Shown here: in pieces, positions 24,091 through 35,436 of the stretch | Layout: each line of letters begins with the position of its first letter | Numbering within the stretch: the stretch's first letter is position 1 | Assembly (NCBI GenBank): GCA_030844895.1 | Contig: CM061231.1 | Location: 86,400,706-86,464,705 of the forward strand | Direction of reading: 5' to 3' | Source: Ambrosia x helenae | Lineage: Eukaryota; Streptophyta; Magnoliopsida; Asterales; Asteraceae | DNA length: 64,000 nucleotides | Translations under genes and position numbers: made by a program | Notes under the pieces: generated by a model | Seen by the model: the letters and a program-made list of their open reading frames with translations, nothing else | Told to the model about the DNA's origin: nothing | The model's database searches: none

Positions 24091-25417
24091 TTTCTTCTTA
24101 TTAATTATTTTTATTTTAAAACTTCACATTTCTTTGTTTTAATTTATTTAAAAATCACATTTTCTCATAAAATAAATTTTACAAACTGAACCAATAAAAC
24201 TAAGATTTTAACTTAATTTTGTTATATATTTCATCTTATATATTCTATTATTATATTTCCTTTATGAATAATAACAAAAGGAAAATTGATATTTTTTATA
24301 ACTACATAATTAACTTAACGATTTACCATCCTTCTTTCTAGATATAATTAATATTTTTTTTTTATTTCTTAGATCGTCATGTTAGAAGTCATTTATGTCA
24401 TTTAGTAACAATATTATATTCACGATCACATAATGATACAAATTATTTATCACGACAAGTTTTAGTTACTCAAAATCTTATGCCACTTTATTTATCACGA
24501 CAAGTTTTAGTTACTCAAAATCTTATGCCACTTTGTTAATCTAAATAAAGAACCTAGTATTCCCAAATTAGGCTACAAATCCCTAATGGCCTATGAGCCT
24601 AAAGCTCTAGTCTCAAAAAAACTAAGTTCTACATATCATAAGTCTCATATTTAAACAATTTAGGTTAAATTCCTCGGAAATTCTTCTCCATTCACGCCAC
24701 TAAGTTTTAGATAACCATCTACTTAGCAAGGTGAGTTTACATAGCCCCTTTTTCTGTTTTACATTTTGGGGTGAAACATGTTTAAACATTTTATACACTA
24801 TCATTTACTCATTCTTACATTGTTGAAACTTGTGAGTCAATTACACTATCATTTACTCATTCTATCATTTGACTGTAACAAAAAGACACAGTACAATCAT
24901 TAACATTGATAAAGCCGCCTGTTTAGATTATAGCGCTATAGGTCTGACAAACCCATCCCCCCACATAAATTCAGGGATGATCGATAACAATTACACTTTT
25001 ACTAACTTGCGAGTTAGGTCTCAGTCGACACAAGGTTTGATTGTACAAAAGAGGCATTGTTACATGTCGGACTCATATTCTATCATTACTCATTATTATA
25101 CTTCAACTGTGATTGCTATACAACATATTGTTTTCAACTATATGGAAAACCTATGTATTCTCACCAACTATTTATAGTTGACCCCCATCTTTCCAACTTA
25201 ACATGTTTCAGGTTTATGTGCTATTCGAAGTTGTACAAGTCTTGGAACACATAGGAGCTTTGGACCTAGTTTATATTAATCTACTTTTGAAATCTTTACT
25301 TGTAAGATGAATTGTAAATTGTTTAATATCATTCAACTTTCATTTAGTACCATGAGCTATTTAACAATCATCACTACGTGACACCTCGATGTTTCCGCCA
25401 TCGGTTGGGGTGTTACA

Positions 25418-26262
25418 CTGGTTGCCATTACCCGAGAGTTTGCCAGATGCATTCTCCCACTTTCTCTTGTTGTCATTCGTACCAGAAGATGAAGCACCAC
25501 GAGGTGGTAGAAGTCCCTCTTCCATCTTCTGATTAGTCAGCTGGTGTGCCAAACGAATGACCTGCTGGATGTTACTCAGGTTTGTAGCACTAACCACTCC
25601 CTTAATCTGGGGTACCAAACCCTTGATGTACAACTCGATCCATTTGTAGGGTGGATTAGAATAATTAGGACACATTGCCGCCAACTCATGCGACCTAGTA
25701 GTATACTTCTAAATTTCCGATCCCACCATTTTCAAGTTGAGGTACTCCGTTTCCAACTTCTGAACCTCATCGCGAGGACAATACTCTTCCATCATCAATC
25801 CTTTAAAGTCAGCCCAAGGCGTAGCGTCAGCCACGTCCACGACCAACATCTGCACCTGGGTATTCCACCAAGTTAATGTTGCATCCTCAAGTGTAGCAAT
25901 AGCGTACTTAACCCGACCAACTTGCGGGCAGTTACACACATAGCAAAACATGAGTAAACCTTCTCGAACCACATAAGTAGTCTGACTGCCCCTTCAGAAC
26001 CTCCAAAAGTTTGGGGCTTACAGTCCATGAATGACTTGTAAGTGCAAGCGGGGGGATTATGAGCAAGTTGACCTAAGAACAAAAAGTAAGGATATGAATG
26101 AGGTAAGGAGTTTATGGCCAAAGTCTAGGAGAAATGAGTAGAGCGAAACAGCATACCAGCTTGAAAAGCCGCTAGGGCCGCGGCCACCCTATCATTGATA
26201 AGAGCATTCAGTTCCGCCTGAGTCATGTTGATGTTCCATCTACCATGTCCCCTTCCCGCCAT
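25418..26262 (-). pseudogene. Element A gag (capsid region) with a probable intron
   Basis: The ATG at 26262 starts MAGRGHGRWNINMTQAELNA, a common start of Ty3 gag in related plants. After a predicted 84-nt intron (GT at 26156, AG at 26073) the frame continues QLAHNPPACTYKSFMDCKP and then the retrotransposon gag domain (AIATLEDATLTWWNTQV, FKGLMMEEYCPRDEVQKLE). It carries a frameshift near 25920-25950 and an in-frame TAG at about 25709, and is cut by solo LTR 2 after KLSGNGNQ. It would form the particle shell. Confidence 0.85.
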
Positions 26263-26493
26263 AGCAAATCTAAATTTACATCATACCCATGAGAAAACAA
26301 TCACACAATTGTTCACACAGTACAAGTAAACTAGAATATAACATAGACATTAAATGCGAGAATAGATAGAATAGTCGATTGACAATACTAATAATAAGAA
26401 TAATATCCAAGAAAATCCAAAGCGATACTCGAGTTCAAAACATCAATAAAAATATATGTCAATAAGTATATAATATGAAAATAATCGATAAAA

Positions 26494-27125
26494 TCAATCG
26501 CGATCCATGGTAGTGCACGAATCCTCGTTCTCGCTATCATTCTCGATCTCAATCTCGAAAGGCTCCTCAACTTCTTCTTCCTCAACTGGTTCGAGTTCAT
26601 TCCCTTGATCTCCGACTTCCTCCTCGACTGGTTCCTCCTCGGGATCCTCCTCAGGATCCTCTTCTGGTTCTTCCTCGCCCTGCCCCAAGGCTTCCAAAAG
26701 CCGGTTACGCACTGTGTTTAACTCCTGTCTGGTAGCTGCCAAATTCTGCCTAGTGGCAGTTAACTCCTGCCTAGCATCAGCTATGTCTGGTCTGGCCTCA
26801 GCCAGCTCTATAAACAGTTGGCAAGCCGGCCCTCTATAGTCTCAAAACGCTTATCCGCGTTCTTCCTCCACATCCTAAATTGCTGGATAGCGGTGTAAGC
26901 ATTGTTCAACTCTATATGAACATGCCTCACTAAACCTACTAATGACCTCTCCCATGAGTCAAGTATGGGAGGTACTCTATCTGGAACTCCATATCCTACA
27001 AGCCAAGAGTGCAATATGTCGGGAAACCAAGCCCAACGGTTAGTATCCCGATATGGATCCTGTGATGGAGCTTGCTGCCCCCAATTAGCATGGTAAGAAT
27101 AAGAGTTATGAATATGGTTCGACAT
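26494..27125 (-). pseudogene. Element A upstream reading frame (acidic, coiled-coil-like)
   Basis: From ATG 27125 a frame runs to 26808 (MSNHIHNSYSYHANWGQQ...), then continues after a one-base shift near 26815 with ADARQELTATRQNL repeats and a strongly acidic tail (EEPEEDPEEDPEEEPVEEE) ending at 26494. It lies between the primer site and gag. Its ARQEL/TRQNL/TRQEL repeat suggests a coiled coil. Function unknown; probably an N-terminal gag extension. Confidence 0.6.
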
Positions 27126-27257
27126 AGTTTCCTGCAATACGTTAGATCAGTAGACATATCTAAAGAAGAATCTTAAATGTGCACTTTGTTGCGAGTGTAC
27201 TAATACTTATGCTATGATGAATATAGACTAAAATGCAACATTCCTAGTTCACTATAA

Positions 27258-27276
27258 CCAATGGCTCTGATACCAA
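27258..27276 (-). other. Element A primer binding site
   Basis: On the minus strand TTGGTATCAGAGCCATTGG follows the 5' LTR end. This is complementary to the 3' end of initiator tRNA-Met, the usual primer for these elements. Confidence 0.9.
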
Positions 27277-27278
27277 TC

Positions 27279-29993
27279 TGTCACACCCTCAAATTTTCAC
27301 TACAGGGTTTATACCGCGAGGCGTGTGACAGACTAGGATCCCATAGCCATAAGTCATAAGAATGACTCTAAATGCCTAAACCATTTAGTTCGTTATTGAA
27401 AACCAAGTTTAAAAGTCAACTAAAAGTTTTAAGTAAGCGAAAGCGTAACCAAAATAGTTAAGTAAATCGTTACTCCGCAAAAAAAAAACGCGCCCATACA
27501 ACCATAAGTAAGTAAATGATAAAAATAGTTTAAATTGTTCATTAACCCAAGACACATATGATGCATGATCTACCCATGCTCCAACCTAGTTCATAAATAA
27601 GTAAAGAAAATGTTTAGGTTTCAAAAACCAGTAACCACTAGTTCATCGCATGCCAAGGGTAGCTAACCCATTCAAGATAACTAAACATAGATATACGGAA
27701 CTGCTAATGTACATGTTGTCACAATAGTGAGCAGAATGCCTTACATCATTGCCTATCAACAATGATAATGTGTTAAGTCACAGTTCACTCCCGCGCTCCT
27801 CTGAGTCACGATGTGAGGTTTGTCAAACCTAATAGTGCTATCAACTAGTAACCCGCTTGCCAACCCGACAACTCATTCGGTACATGAAGGACTTACAATA
27901 ATAGTGTTGGTTTAGTACATCAAGGACAAAGATTGTGGACTAGCAGAACCTGACCCACACAAGGAGTCAAAACCTGAGCCACACAAGGAGTCAAAGCATC
28001 CCAAAACCCAGGATGTAAAAGTAGTCCCAAACCAGGCTAGAAAAGTCTAGAAAGTTGTCTCAAACCCGAGACGCATGCTTTTGAGAAAAGAGTAGTGAAA
28101 CTCACCTTAGGTTGCAAAGCTAATATCCAATCCAAAAGTAACAAGAACATGCTACCAAATCCCTATTATAAGTGCCACTATGTGAGTACATGTGTATACA
28201 TGATACACCATATAACTCGTTTGTCCATGACGTTAGTTTATGCGAAAACATTTAAGTGACACCTATCGTGAATACATGCACAAGTAGACCCTATGAACCC
28301 GTTGGTGAACGTTATGTTTATTATCAATCATACGCGTCATTTACATCTCATACAAGGGTACACGCAAGTTCAAGTCATGATCAAGTCATATAAGACTCCA
28401 AATAAGTACATATGCATCTATGTCACAGTCTGTGTTTTTAGGACAAATTATACATCACCAAAACGGTTTTTCTAAAAATACTTGCACAAAGAATTAGACA
28501 ACCAAAATTTTACAGAATATTCTTATTAGTCCTATTGTCGTTCCGCTATTTTTATTTCGTAATAAAACCATGTTGAAAAAATATAAAAAATAAAATACTA
28601 CGACTAGGTTCTGAAAACTTTCACATCAGGTCAGTTTACCGTAAAAATCCTTAAAAGTCTTGTATTCATCCAAACAGGATGAATCTACCTGGAAAAGCCA
28701 TTATATTCCCATATCAACCTACAGACCAAATTTCATGACCTAACTTATAATAAAACTCATGTTATAGCCGATTAAAGTTGACCCAAGTTCTTAATCCGAA
28801 AATCAGTTTTTGACCTCTATTAGAATAAAATTCCAAAATTATATCAAACGACAACCAAATCGAATGATCTTACCTATTCCAGAAACCTAAGACCATGTAC
28901 GACAAGAACATAACAAGGATTGATCAAAAACAATATTTAAAGTCAAGTTACATAGCCTAGAAATCAACATACTCATTCTGTCCAGATTTTAAACATGCAA
29001 TCTTCTCAACTATATCCAATCCTAGGTGTATATTATCAACCAAGAACCTCAAATAATCATCATACAACATCCCTAAGACATTAACAAGATCAAAACATGC
29101 AAGATTTACCATGAATACAATTATCTACAAACCCTAGATGTTCAACAATCTACAACATACACTAACATGCAAACATCTTCATATAATCATCATAAAGCCC
29201 TATGTTTAACATGTTAATCTTTTGAAAACTCATGTTTTAATCTTTATAACTTTGTTTCAGATATGGAAAAACCATATTATGGTGTTAAAACATAATCAAG
29301 AAAGGTTAAAACACAAGAGTTTAAGACAATATACCTAAAGCACTTCACAATCAAGACCTGAACACCTTCTAATCTTCCCGGATGAAGTTCTTAAGCTTTA
29401 GCAGGTGTTGGAGGGTTTATTTTTCATGTGGGGGCTGTTATGGACAATTAGGGTAGAGTTTATGAGGTGCATGGGGCTTAAGGTTGCTTAAATAGGCATC
29501 CTAAGTCGGTTTAACACACTGGGCCCGCCGAACGGCCGTTCACTTTGACCAGGCTCGTTTCGCACGACCCAGTTCAGTGTATTGATGTTTTCCTTGATGC
29601 TTTCGTTATTTTGGACCATACCAAGCGTAACCCCATGTATTTAGACCCCAACCATCCTACGGTTCATCGATTACGATTTTGATAACACGTTTAGTTTAAA
29701 TTCACGTAATCACATAATAGTTTACACATAGATTCACAGAAACATGTAATCGCAATTAATATCAAACACGTAATCGTAATGATCTATTTTCTTAATTCAC
29801 CAACGTTCAGGGTTCAATCCTCGTATACGTAGTTCGGTAATTCCCCGAATTACCTCTGTTATGCAGTTACTAGTCTAAAACTGTGCAACATGTGACTCAC
29901 CTAACTAACCCTGGTTAAGTAACATGTTGTGAATGTAAGTAAAGTTAACTACAGTTTAGATAAAGTAGGAACCTGAAAATGCAGAGTGTTACA
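27279..29993 (-). repeat. Element A 5' LTR
   Basis: A 2715-bp LTR (TGTCACACCC...AGTGTTACA on the plus strand), closely similar to 8439-11139. The divergence between the pair is moderate, with scattered substitutions and small indels, implying an old insertion. Confidence 0.9.
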
Positions 29994-30400
29994 TGCCGAT
30001 GCTCACCCGCGGAAAATGACAGCTGGCGGAACCAAGGTGTAGCTCCCCTTAAACTCCCACTTACTACACTATCTCCCATGTGTCAAACGTCACCTCAGCA
30101 AGCTGCCTAACACACTCTGGCAACAACAAGAAAAAGAGATCCCTACAGTCAACCACAAGGAGCCACGTGTACCAGTGGCAGGGCGCTGCCTCTAAAAACC
30201 AACCACAGCGTGCCATGTGGACAAATGGTAGGACGCCACTTGCACCCGGTTTGTTTTATGCCCAACCTTGGTCCAAAACTAACCATATGGGCTTATTGAA
30301 GGTAGGTCCAACTCCTGGGCCGAAGCCCATTACGCCTGTTGTGGGCCACGACACCGGGCCAACACATCCTCTATAAAAAGAGGACTTCTATAACTTTTAT
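29994..30400 (+). other. Unassigned LTR-like fragment with TATA box
   Basis: GC-richer sequence with several CCACGTGT/CCATGTGG motifs and a TATA box (CTCTATAAAAAGAGG, about 30369-30383) on the plus strand. It ends abruptly where the truncated element B LTR begins. It could be the U3 of another retrotransposon LTR, possibly of the Tat type; no partner copy is in the window. Confidence 0.4.
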
Positions 30401-30889
30401 TGGGTTTTTATACTAGTTTTGGATTCAATTAGCCATTAAAATTGGTCAACACCATAAAGTAAGGTTTTATGATGAATTGACTATTTGACTAAGACTTTGA
30501 CTGTTTGACTAAGACTTTGACTTCAAGAATTATGTTTGTCAAGACTTTGACTCTTGACTCAAGGCTTTATTTTGAAATGAATTTATATCTTCCTTGTTTG
30601 AGATTATAAATGTAATTGGAAAAATGATTAGCTTTAAATAAGAAATAAAAAAAATCATTAGTTTGAATTAGAAAATAAAAACACCGTCTTATAAAATGAC
30701 GATTTTATAAATAGAATTAGGATAGGACATATGTCATGATTGAAGATTTTTTTAGTACAATGATAAAAGGAACTTAGAAAAATACAGTGCACGGATAAAG
30801 ATAAGAATACTTAGAAATAAATTAGACTTTATATCATGGATTGGGAAATACTTTAATGCAAAATAAATGGGAAAATTCGTGAGGTTACA
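30401..30889 (-). repeat. Element B 3' LTR, truncated
   Basis: Matches the first ~465 bases of the element B 5' LTR (34105-34572 read on the minus strand), starting TGTAACCTCACGAATTTTC. Similarity stops exactly at the TATA box, where unrelated sequence (29994-30400) takes over. Confidence 0.85.
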
Positions 30890-30904
30890 GTCTCCCCTAC
30901 TTTT
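30890..30904 (-). other. Element B polypurine tract
   Basis: AAAAGTAGGGGAGAC on the minus strand directly before the 3' LTR; identical to the element E tract. Confidence 0.85.
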
Positions 30905-33204
30905 AGAAACTTCGTCCCGAAGTTATAAAAAAAACACCGGGTTGACAGTGATTGGGTAGAAATTAGGGCAACTGTGGTTTGGAAAATTTTTGTTAAGACA
31001 TGACATGAATTTATAGGTAACAGAATAAACTATTTCGAATAATTTGGTAAGAGGTTTGATAGGTGTGGGTTTTAAGGGTTGGATTAGGTTCGTCTAAAAT
31101 AGCAAGGAGAATAAGAATCTAGCAAAACACTAAACTTTAAGTTTTAGGAATCTTATAAAGAAATGCATGAGTTAATTGACTATAGAAATACTAAACAGGT
31201 AACTAGAGTTTATAATTGGTTATCTACCAAAAACCATGATAGAATTTCACACTACCTTAACGTACCTGTAAATTCATGATTACGTTCCGGACCGTAATCA
31301 CCAATTTACCTTACATTAGGGTTTTGTGTCCTTCTATGACTCTAAACACACATGTGAGTAATGCAAAATAACCTTGTGATTGAATCGTATACAATGTATC
31401 CAAAAATGAGTCCAACTGTTGAGCAGGAAAAAGACTTCTACCAGTCAGTGAGTAAGAACCTCTACCAATTGTTGAGCAGGTGCAATAGCCTCTACCAGTC
31501 GTTGAGCAGGTTGTAGGGCCTCTACCGACTGTTGAGCAGGCATGATGACCTCTACCAATCGTTGAGTAGGTTATTTGGTACTCTACTAACTGTTGAGCAA
31601 GTACTTCATCCTCTATCAGTTGTTTGATTAAGTGCACCAATTATTACACACATGAATTGCAAATTGATAATATGTATATGTAAGCAATCAAGTATCAAGT
31701 ATATCATACGAGTTGTAATAGAGTTTCCCTAGACAAGGTTAATGACTCTAGGTGTGTCTATAGCAAATAGTTTATATTCCATGAATTCTAGTTTCAAATG
31801 TTCAAATATGGTAGATAGTCGAATCCTCATGTATAACTAAGAATTATGTTTGATGCAACACACAATCAAGTTTCAATAGTTTGGTTATCATGGGTAACTA
31901 GCTCATGTGTGAGAAGGTGAAGGATATGAATTTAGTTCTTGAGAGGATGATGAAAAATCTTGAAGCAGAATCAAGGTTGTGAGAGATAGTGAATGTGAAG
32001 ATAGTTTATAAAGAGTTTATTTTATAGTAAGGAGATTATGTAGCAGTGTAAATTTTGGGGTTTGGATCAAAGGTTATAATCAAGATTCAAGTGTATAAGA
32101 AAACATGATTGTGGTATATGCCAAATATTGTAAAAACTTGAACAAGTTGAAAATGAGTGAGTGTCGATGGAGAATTTAGAGACTAGATATTATTCCTATG
32201 GAAAAAAAAATCTTATTTTCAAAATTGGTTTTATACATAAAGCAAAAGTTGTTAAATAGTACAAGCTAAGTGGGCTTTGATTAAAATATTCCCGTTAGTT
32301 GGAGATTTCAAACATGACATTAGGTTTTGAAGATCAAGGTTCTATTAAGTGATTTTTAATAGTTTAAAGCATTATATAGAAAATTGTTTGTTACGTCAAT
32401 AAATAAACAATTGAATTTAAGTTCGAGGGCATCTTTTGTCAAAAATATGTACTTTGTAAAGTTACTAGGTAATGAAAATACAACAAGATTTAGAAATCTT
32501 TAGTTTGTGCTAAGGTATGAGGTTATAGTTTTTTTTTTTTTTTTTTTAAAATAAGTAACATGTGGAGAAATGAAATAATATGATTTGGGTAGGATGTTGA
32601 ATATTTAAAAAGTGGCTAAGATGGTAAGGTGAAGTGTGATTGTGAAATCCATAGATGGTTATGAAATGAGATTGATTTAAGCTGTAAAATTTTGAGATTT
32701 TAGAGCTTAGTTTAAGGAAAGTGAGTGTAATCATTTATTCATTAATTAAAACGAATAAACGAAAACGTTGACTTATCAAAACTTCTAGATTTTAATAACA
32801 TAATGAAGACATGCTTTAGCCTATAAGTGAACACTCATCCCGAGAATTCCCAGGTAGGCATCTGGGTCCCTCGTCTGATTGGGATTTATGCGCAATGCCA
32901 GTCCTAGACAGAAAACTCAGAATACAGGCGTTCACCCTTCCAGATTGCACGTGTTCATTATTAAAATCTAGAACTTCGACGAGATCTTCAAGGTGGTTTA
33001 GGCTAAACCTGAGGATTTGTCCTATTAGTCTAAGAGTAGATCTTGTGTTGGAGAACATTCTTCTTGTAGGGACTAAAGTAAGGATAAGAAGTAGGATAGA
33101 GAATAGAAACAAGTAAGGTTGCAAGTAAAAGGAGCAAGTACTGATTAAAATCCTATGGTTATAGACTAGATTATTTTTTTTTCTAATAACCTAATTCCCT
33201 ATAA
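30905..33204 (-). other. Element B interior, no recognised pol
   Basis: AT-rich interior. Two minus-strand frames stand out: 32816-33124 (102 codons, hydrophobic N-terminus, no known domain) and 31311-31640 (109 codons), which covers a 30-bp tandem repeat. Neither resembles gag or pol. The interior may keep only packaging and reverse-transcription signals. Confidence 0.5.
31409..31625 (-). repeat. 30-bp tandem repeat in element B
   Basis: About seven imperfect copies of a 30-base unit containing GTTGAGCAGG and CCTCTACCA. Because the unit is a multiple of three, the minus-strand frame reads as a 10-residue repeat of the type CSTxGRGxxx. Confidence 0.8.
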
Positions 33205-33221
33205 CCATGGCTCTGATACCA
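33205..33221 (-). other. Element B primer binding site
   Basis: TGGTATCAGAGCCATGG on the minus strand, three bases after the LTR end; the initiator tRNA-Met primer type. Confidence 0.9.
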
Positions 33222-33224
33222 ATC

Positions 33225-34572
33225 TGTAACACCCCAACCGATGGCGGAAACATCGAGGTGTCACGTAAGAATGAGTATACAGTAGCACATGGTAACCAAA
33301 TTTTAATTGAAATTAATTTAAAGTGCAAATATCCAAAAATGGAAATACATAATGTGTTTCAAGTGGCAATCTAATACATCACAAAAACCAAACAAGCATA
33401 GACTTCAAATTGCCTTCTCATGAAAATACTCTAGTTTTCATGCATCATTATTTCCTGTTGAGTTGTAAAAATGGGGGGTCAACTAGAAGTTGGTGAGAAT
33501 ACATAAGCCATGTCAAGCAAATAGTTTAAGTATAAAAGTTTAGCAATTCATATGTTTATCGTAAGTTTAAGTCTACATGAATAAACATAATATGTTGAAT
33601 CGACATAATCAAACCTCCGACTAGTTTAGGTCCATCCCGTCATCCACGGTTCACCTTAATAATATGTTGGAACGATAACAATCACCCACGCTACCTATGT
33701 AGGAGGTACACGTATCCGTGTGGGATTGTCAATCCAATAGATCTATTATTGAGTATCGCCGGCTTGGCCATAGCTAATGATTATGTAATGTTGTAACTCG
33801 TTGAAACTGTTGTTGTTGTCTAATTCATGAGGCATTAAAATTTACAACTAGACATGCATGTAGAATTGCTTAAGTATAATGTTGCAAGTATGAAGAATTG
33901 CATAAACATGGTTACGTAAACTCACCTTAGCAAAGTATTAAGTCTCGAGAAATAGAATATGTGTAGCCCCAAAGTTGCCAATTACAAGAGCTTATAATCA
34001 AAGCTTCAATTGTAGAAGTAATAGACTATAGAAGAAAGGTATGAGGGAAAGTTTAATCGGATTGAAACAATCGATTTAGAGGTGCAAAGTATAATGGGTC
34101 ATAGGTGGGTTTTATACTAGTTTTGGATTCAATTAGCCATTAAAATTGGTCAACACCATAAAGTAAGGTTTTATGATAAATTGACTATTTGACTAAGACT
34201 TTGACTGTTTGACTAAGACTTTGATTATGACTAAGACTTTGACTCCAAGAATTATGTTTGTCAAGACTTTGACTCTTGACTCAAGGCTTTATTTTGAAAT
34301 TAATTTATATCTTCCTTGTTTGAGATTATAAATGTAATTGGAAAAATGATTAGCTTTAAATAAGAAATAAATAAAAAAAATCATTAGTTTAAATTAGAAA
34401 ATAAAAACACCGTCTTATAAAATGACGATTTTATAAATAGAATTAGGATAGGACATATGTCATGATTGAAGATTTTTTTTTAGTACAATGATTAAAGGAA
34501 CTTAGAAAAATAGAGTGCACGGATTGGGAAATACTTTAATGCAAAATAAATGAGAAAATCCGTGAGGTTACA
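33225..34572 (-). repeat. Element B 5' LTR
   Basis: A 1348-bp LTR with TG...CA ends. On the minus strand it starts TGTAACCTCACGGATTT and ends GTTGGGGTGTTACA. A TATA box (TATAAAA, minus strand) is at 34110-34116. TTTGACT repeats occur at 34190-34280. Confidence 0.9.
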
Positions 34573-35133
34573 ACATTTGTCGCGCTCCCACAAGGAAATA
34601 GACAAGTTGAAAGAGCCAATAGAGGCATAGTCGAAGGCATCAAGGCACGGCTCGGAACCAAGAGGACTGGATGGGTAGACGAGGCCCCGTATGTTCTATG
34701 GGCCAACCGCACACTCACCAAAACAAGCAACGGTGAAACTCCGTTTAGCCTCACCTACGGTTTCGAGGCCGTAATACCCGCCAATATTGGGTGCCCCTCC
34801 GCACGGGTACTCATGGCGGACAAAGGAACCAAAGATAACGAGATTCGCTTATATCTTGACTTGCTAGAAGAGCGATGCGAACTAGCCGCAATCAAAGAAG
34901 CTAAGTACAAGAATCAGTTAGAACGCTACTATAATCAACGGGTCAAGTTGTGCCCATTCAAAATTGGCGATTACGTCTTCCGCAACAACGAAGTCTCCAA
35001 TGTTGTAAAGCATGGAAAACTTGCTCCTACTTGGGAAGGACCATACAAGATCCAAGAAATCTTGGGAAAGGGCGCCTATGCACTTGAAAAGCTAGATGGC
35101 ACGGCTCTCCCGCACTCTTGGAACGTTGCGTAA
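34573..35133 (+). pseudogene. Element C integrase C-terminal part (Tat lineage)
   Basis: The frame entered at 34574 reads PQGNRQVERANRGIVEGIKA (with the catalytic Glu), TGWVDEAPYVLWANRTLTKT, GETPFSLTYGFEAVIPA and an integrase tail (FKIGDYVFRNNE, GKLAPTWEGPYKI, GAYALEKLDGTALP), ending at 35133. This wording is typical of the Tat (Ogre/Retand) branch of Ty3 elements, which lack a chromodomain. The 5' portion is missing because element B sits immediately upstream. The remaining frame is open, so decay here is mainly truncation. Confidence 0.9.
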
Positions 35134-35436
35134 CTTCGTACCTGTTTCATGTAAAGTTTTTCTTTATATTGTTCAAGGAGCTACAGACACCTTTCTTTTG
35201 ACTTCTAATGGAATATATTCTATCTATTTACTGTGTTCACTACTTAGAGTTTTGGTCTTCATGGCGCAGGCATTTCAAAAACCCAGCGCCGGACTATCTA
35301 ATTCATTACAAAAAACCTAAGTGAAAAAGGAAAATGTGCGCACAAAATAAAGAAGAAAATATTTTCATTCATCAAAACAGGCGTTAAAGGCCTTAACATT
35401 TACAAGAAAGAAAAATATGACAACGGGACGCCTAAC

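Larger units (their letters stand above)
17603..25417 (+). repeat. Solo LTR 2 inserted in element A gag (plus orientation), interrupted by a LINE
   Basis: Begins TGTGACATCCGTCACC and ends GTTGGGGTGTTACA. Without the LINE (and counting its target duplication once) it is about 2473 bp, close to solo LTR 1 and element E. Its 3' part is related to those LTRs, including GGTGAGTTTACATAGCCCC and the terminal GATGTTTCCGCCATCGG. No 5-bp target duplication is visible (TTGAC versus CTGGT), only a 3-bp CTG; the gag frame nonetheless rejoins across it. A 45-bp direct tandem duplication lies at 24446-24535. Confidence 0.8.
8439..29993 (-). mobile_element. Element A: Tekay-type Ty3 LTR retrotransposon with nested insertions
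   Basis: Two 2.7-kb LTRs (8439-11139 and 27279-29993) in the same orientation enclose minus-strand gag and pol genes. Order on the minus strand: 5' LTR, primer binding site, an upstream acidic reading frame, gag, zinc knuckles, protease, reverse transcriptase, RNase H, integrase, a Tekay-type chromodomain tail, and the 3' LTR. The chromodomain-like C-terminus ending KYPHLF and the long LTRs point to the Tekay (Del) chromovirus lineage. The gag gene carries two solo LTRs, one of which contains a LINE; removing these leaves about 11 kb. The element is dead, with stops and frameshifts throughout pol. The bases outside the two LTRs (ATATA and TGCCG) do not form a target duplication. Confidence 0.9.
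30401..34572 (-). mobile_element. Element B: non-autonomous Tekay-related LTR element
   Basis: A complete 5' LTR (33225-34572), a primer site (33205-33221), ~2.3 kb of interior without gag, RT or integrase, a polypurine tract (30890-30904) and a truncated 3' LTR. The polypurine block (ACTTCGGGACGAAGTT...AAAAGTAGGGGAGAC) is nearly identical to that of element E. The 3' ~770 bp of the LTR is related to the E LTR, while the 5' part is different. It therefore looks like a non-autonomous partner mobilised by an E-like element. It interrupts the integrase gene of element C at 34573. Confidence 0.8.

Noticed and set aside
15021..25417. A single 10.4-kb DNA transposon with long inverted terminal repeats
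   Set aside because: The inverted ends are the 3' ends of two LTRs in opposite orientation. Solo LTR 1 has its own GATGT duplication at 15016 and 17517, and 86 bases of gag separate the two.
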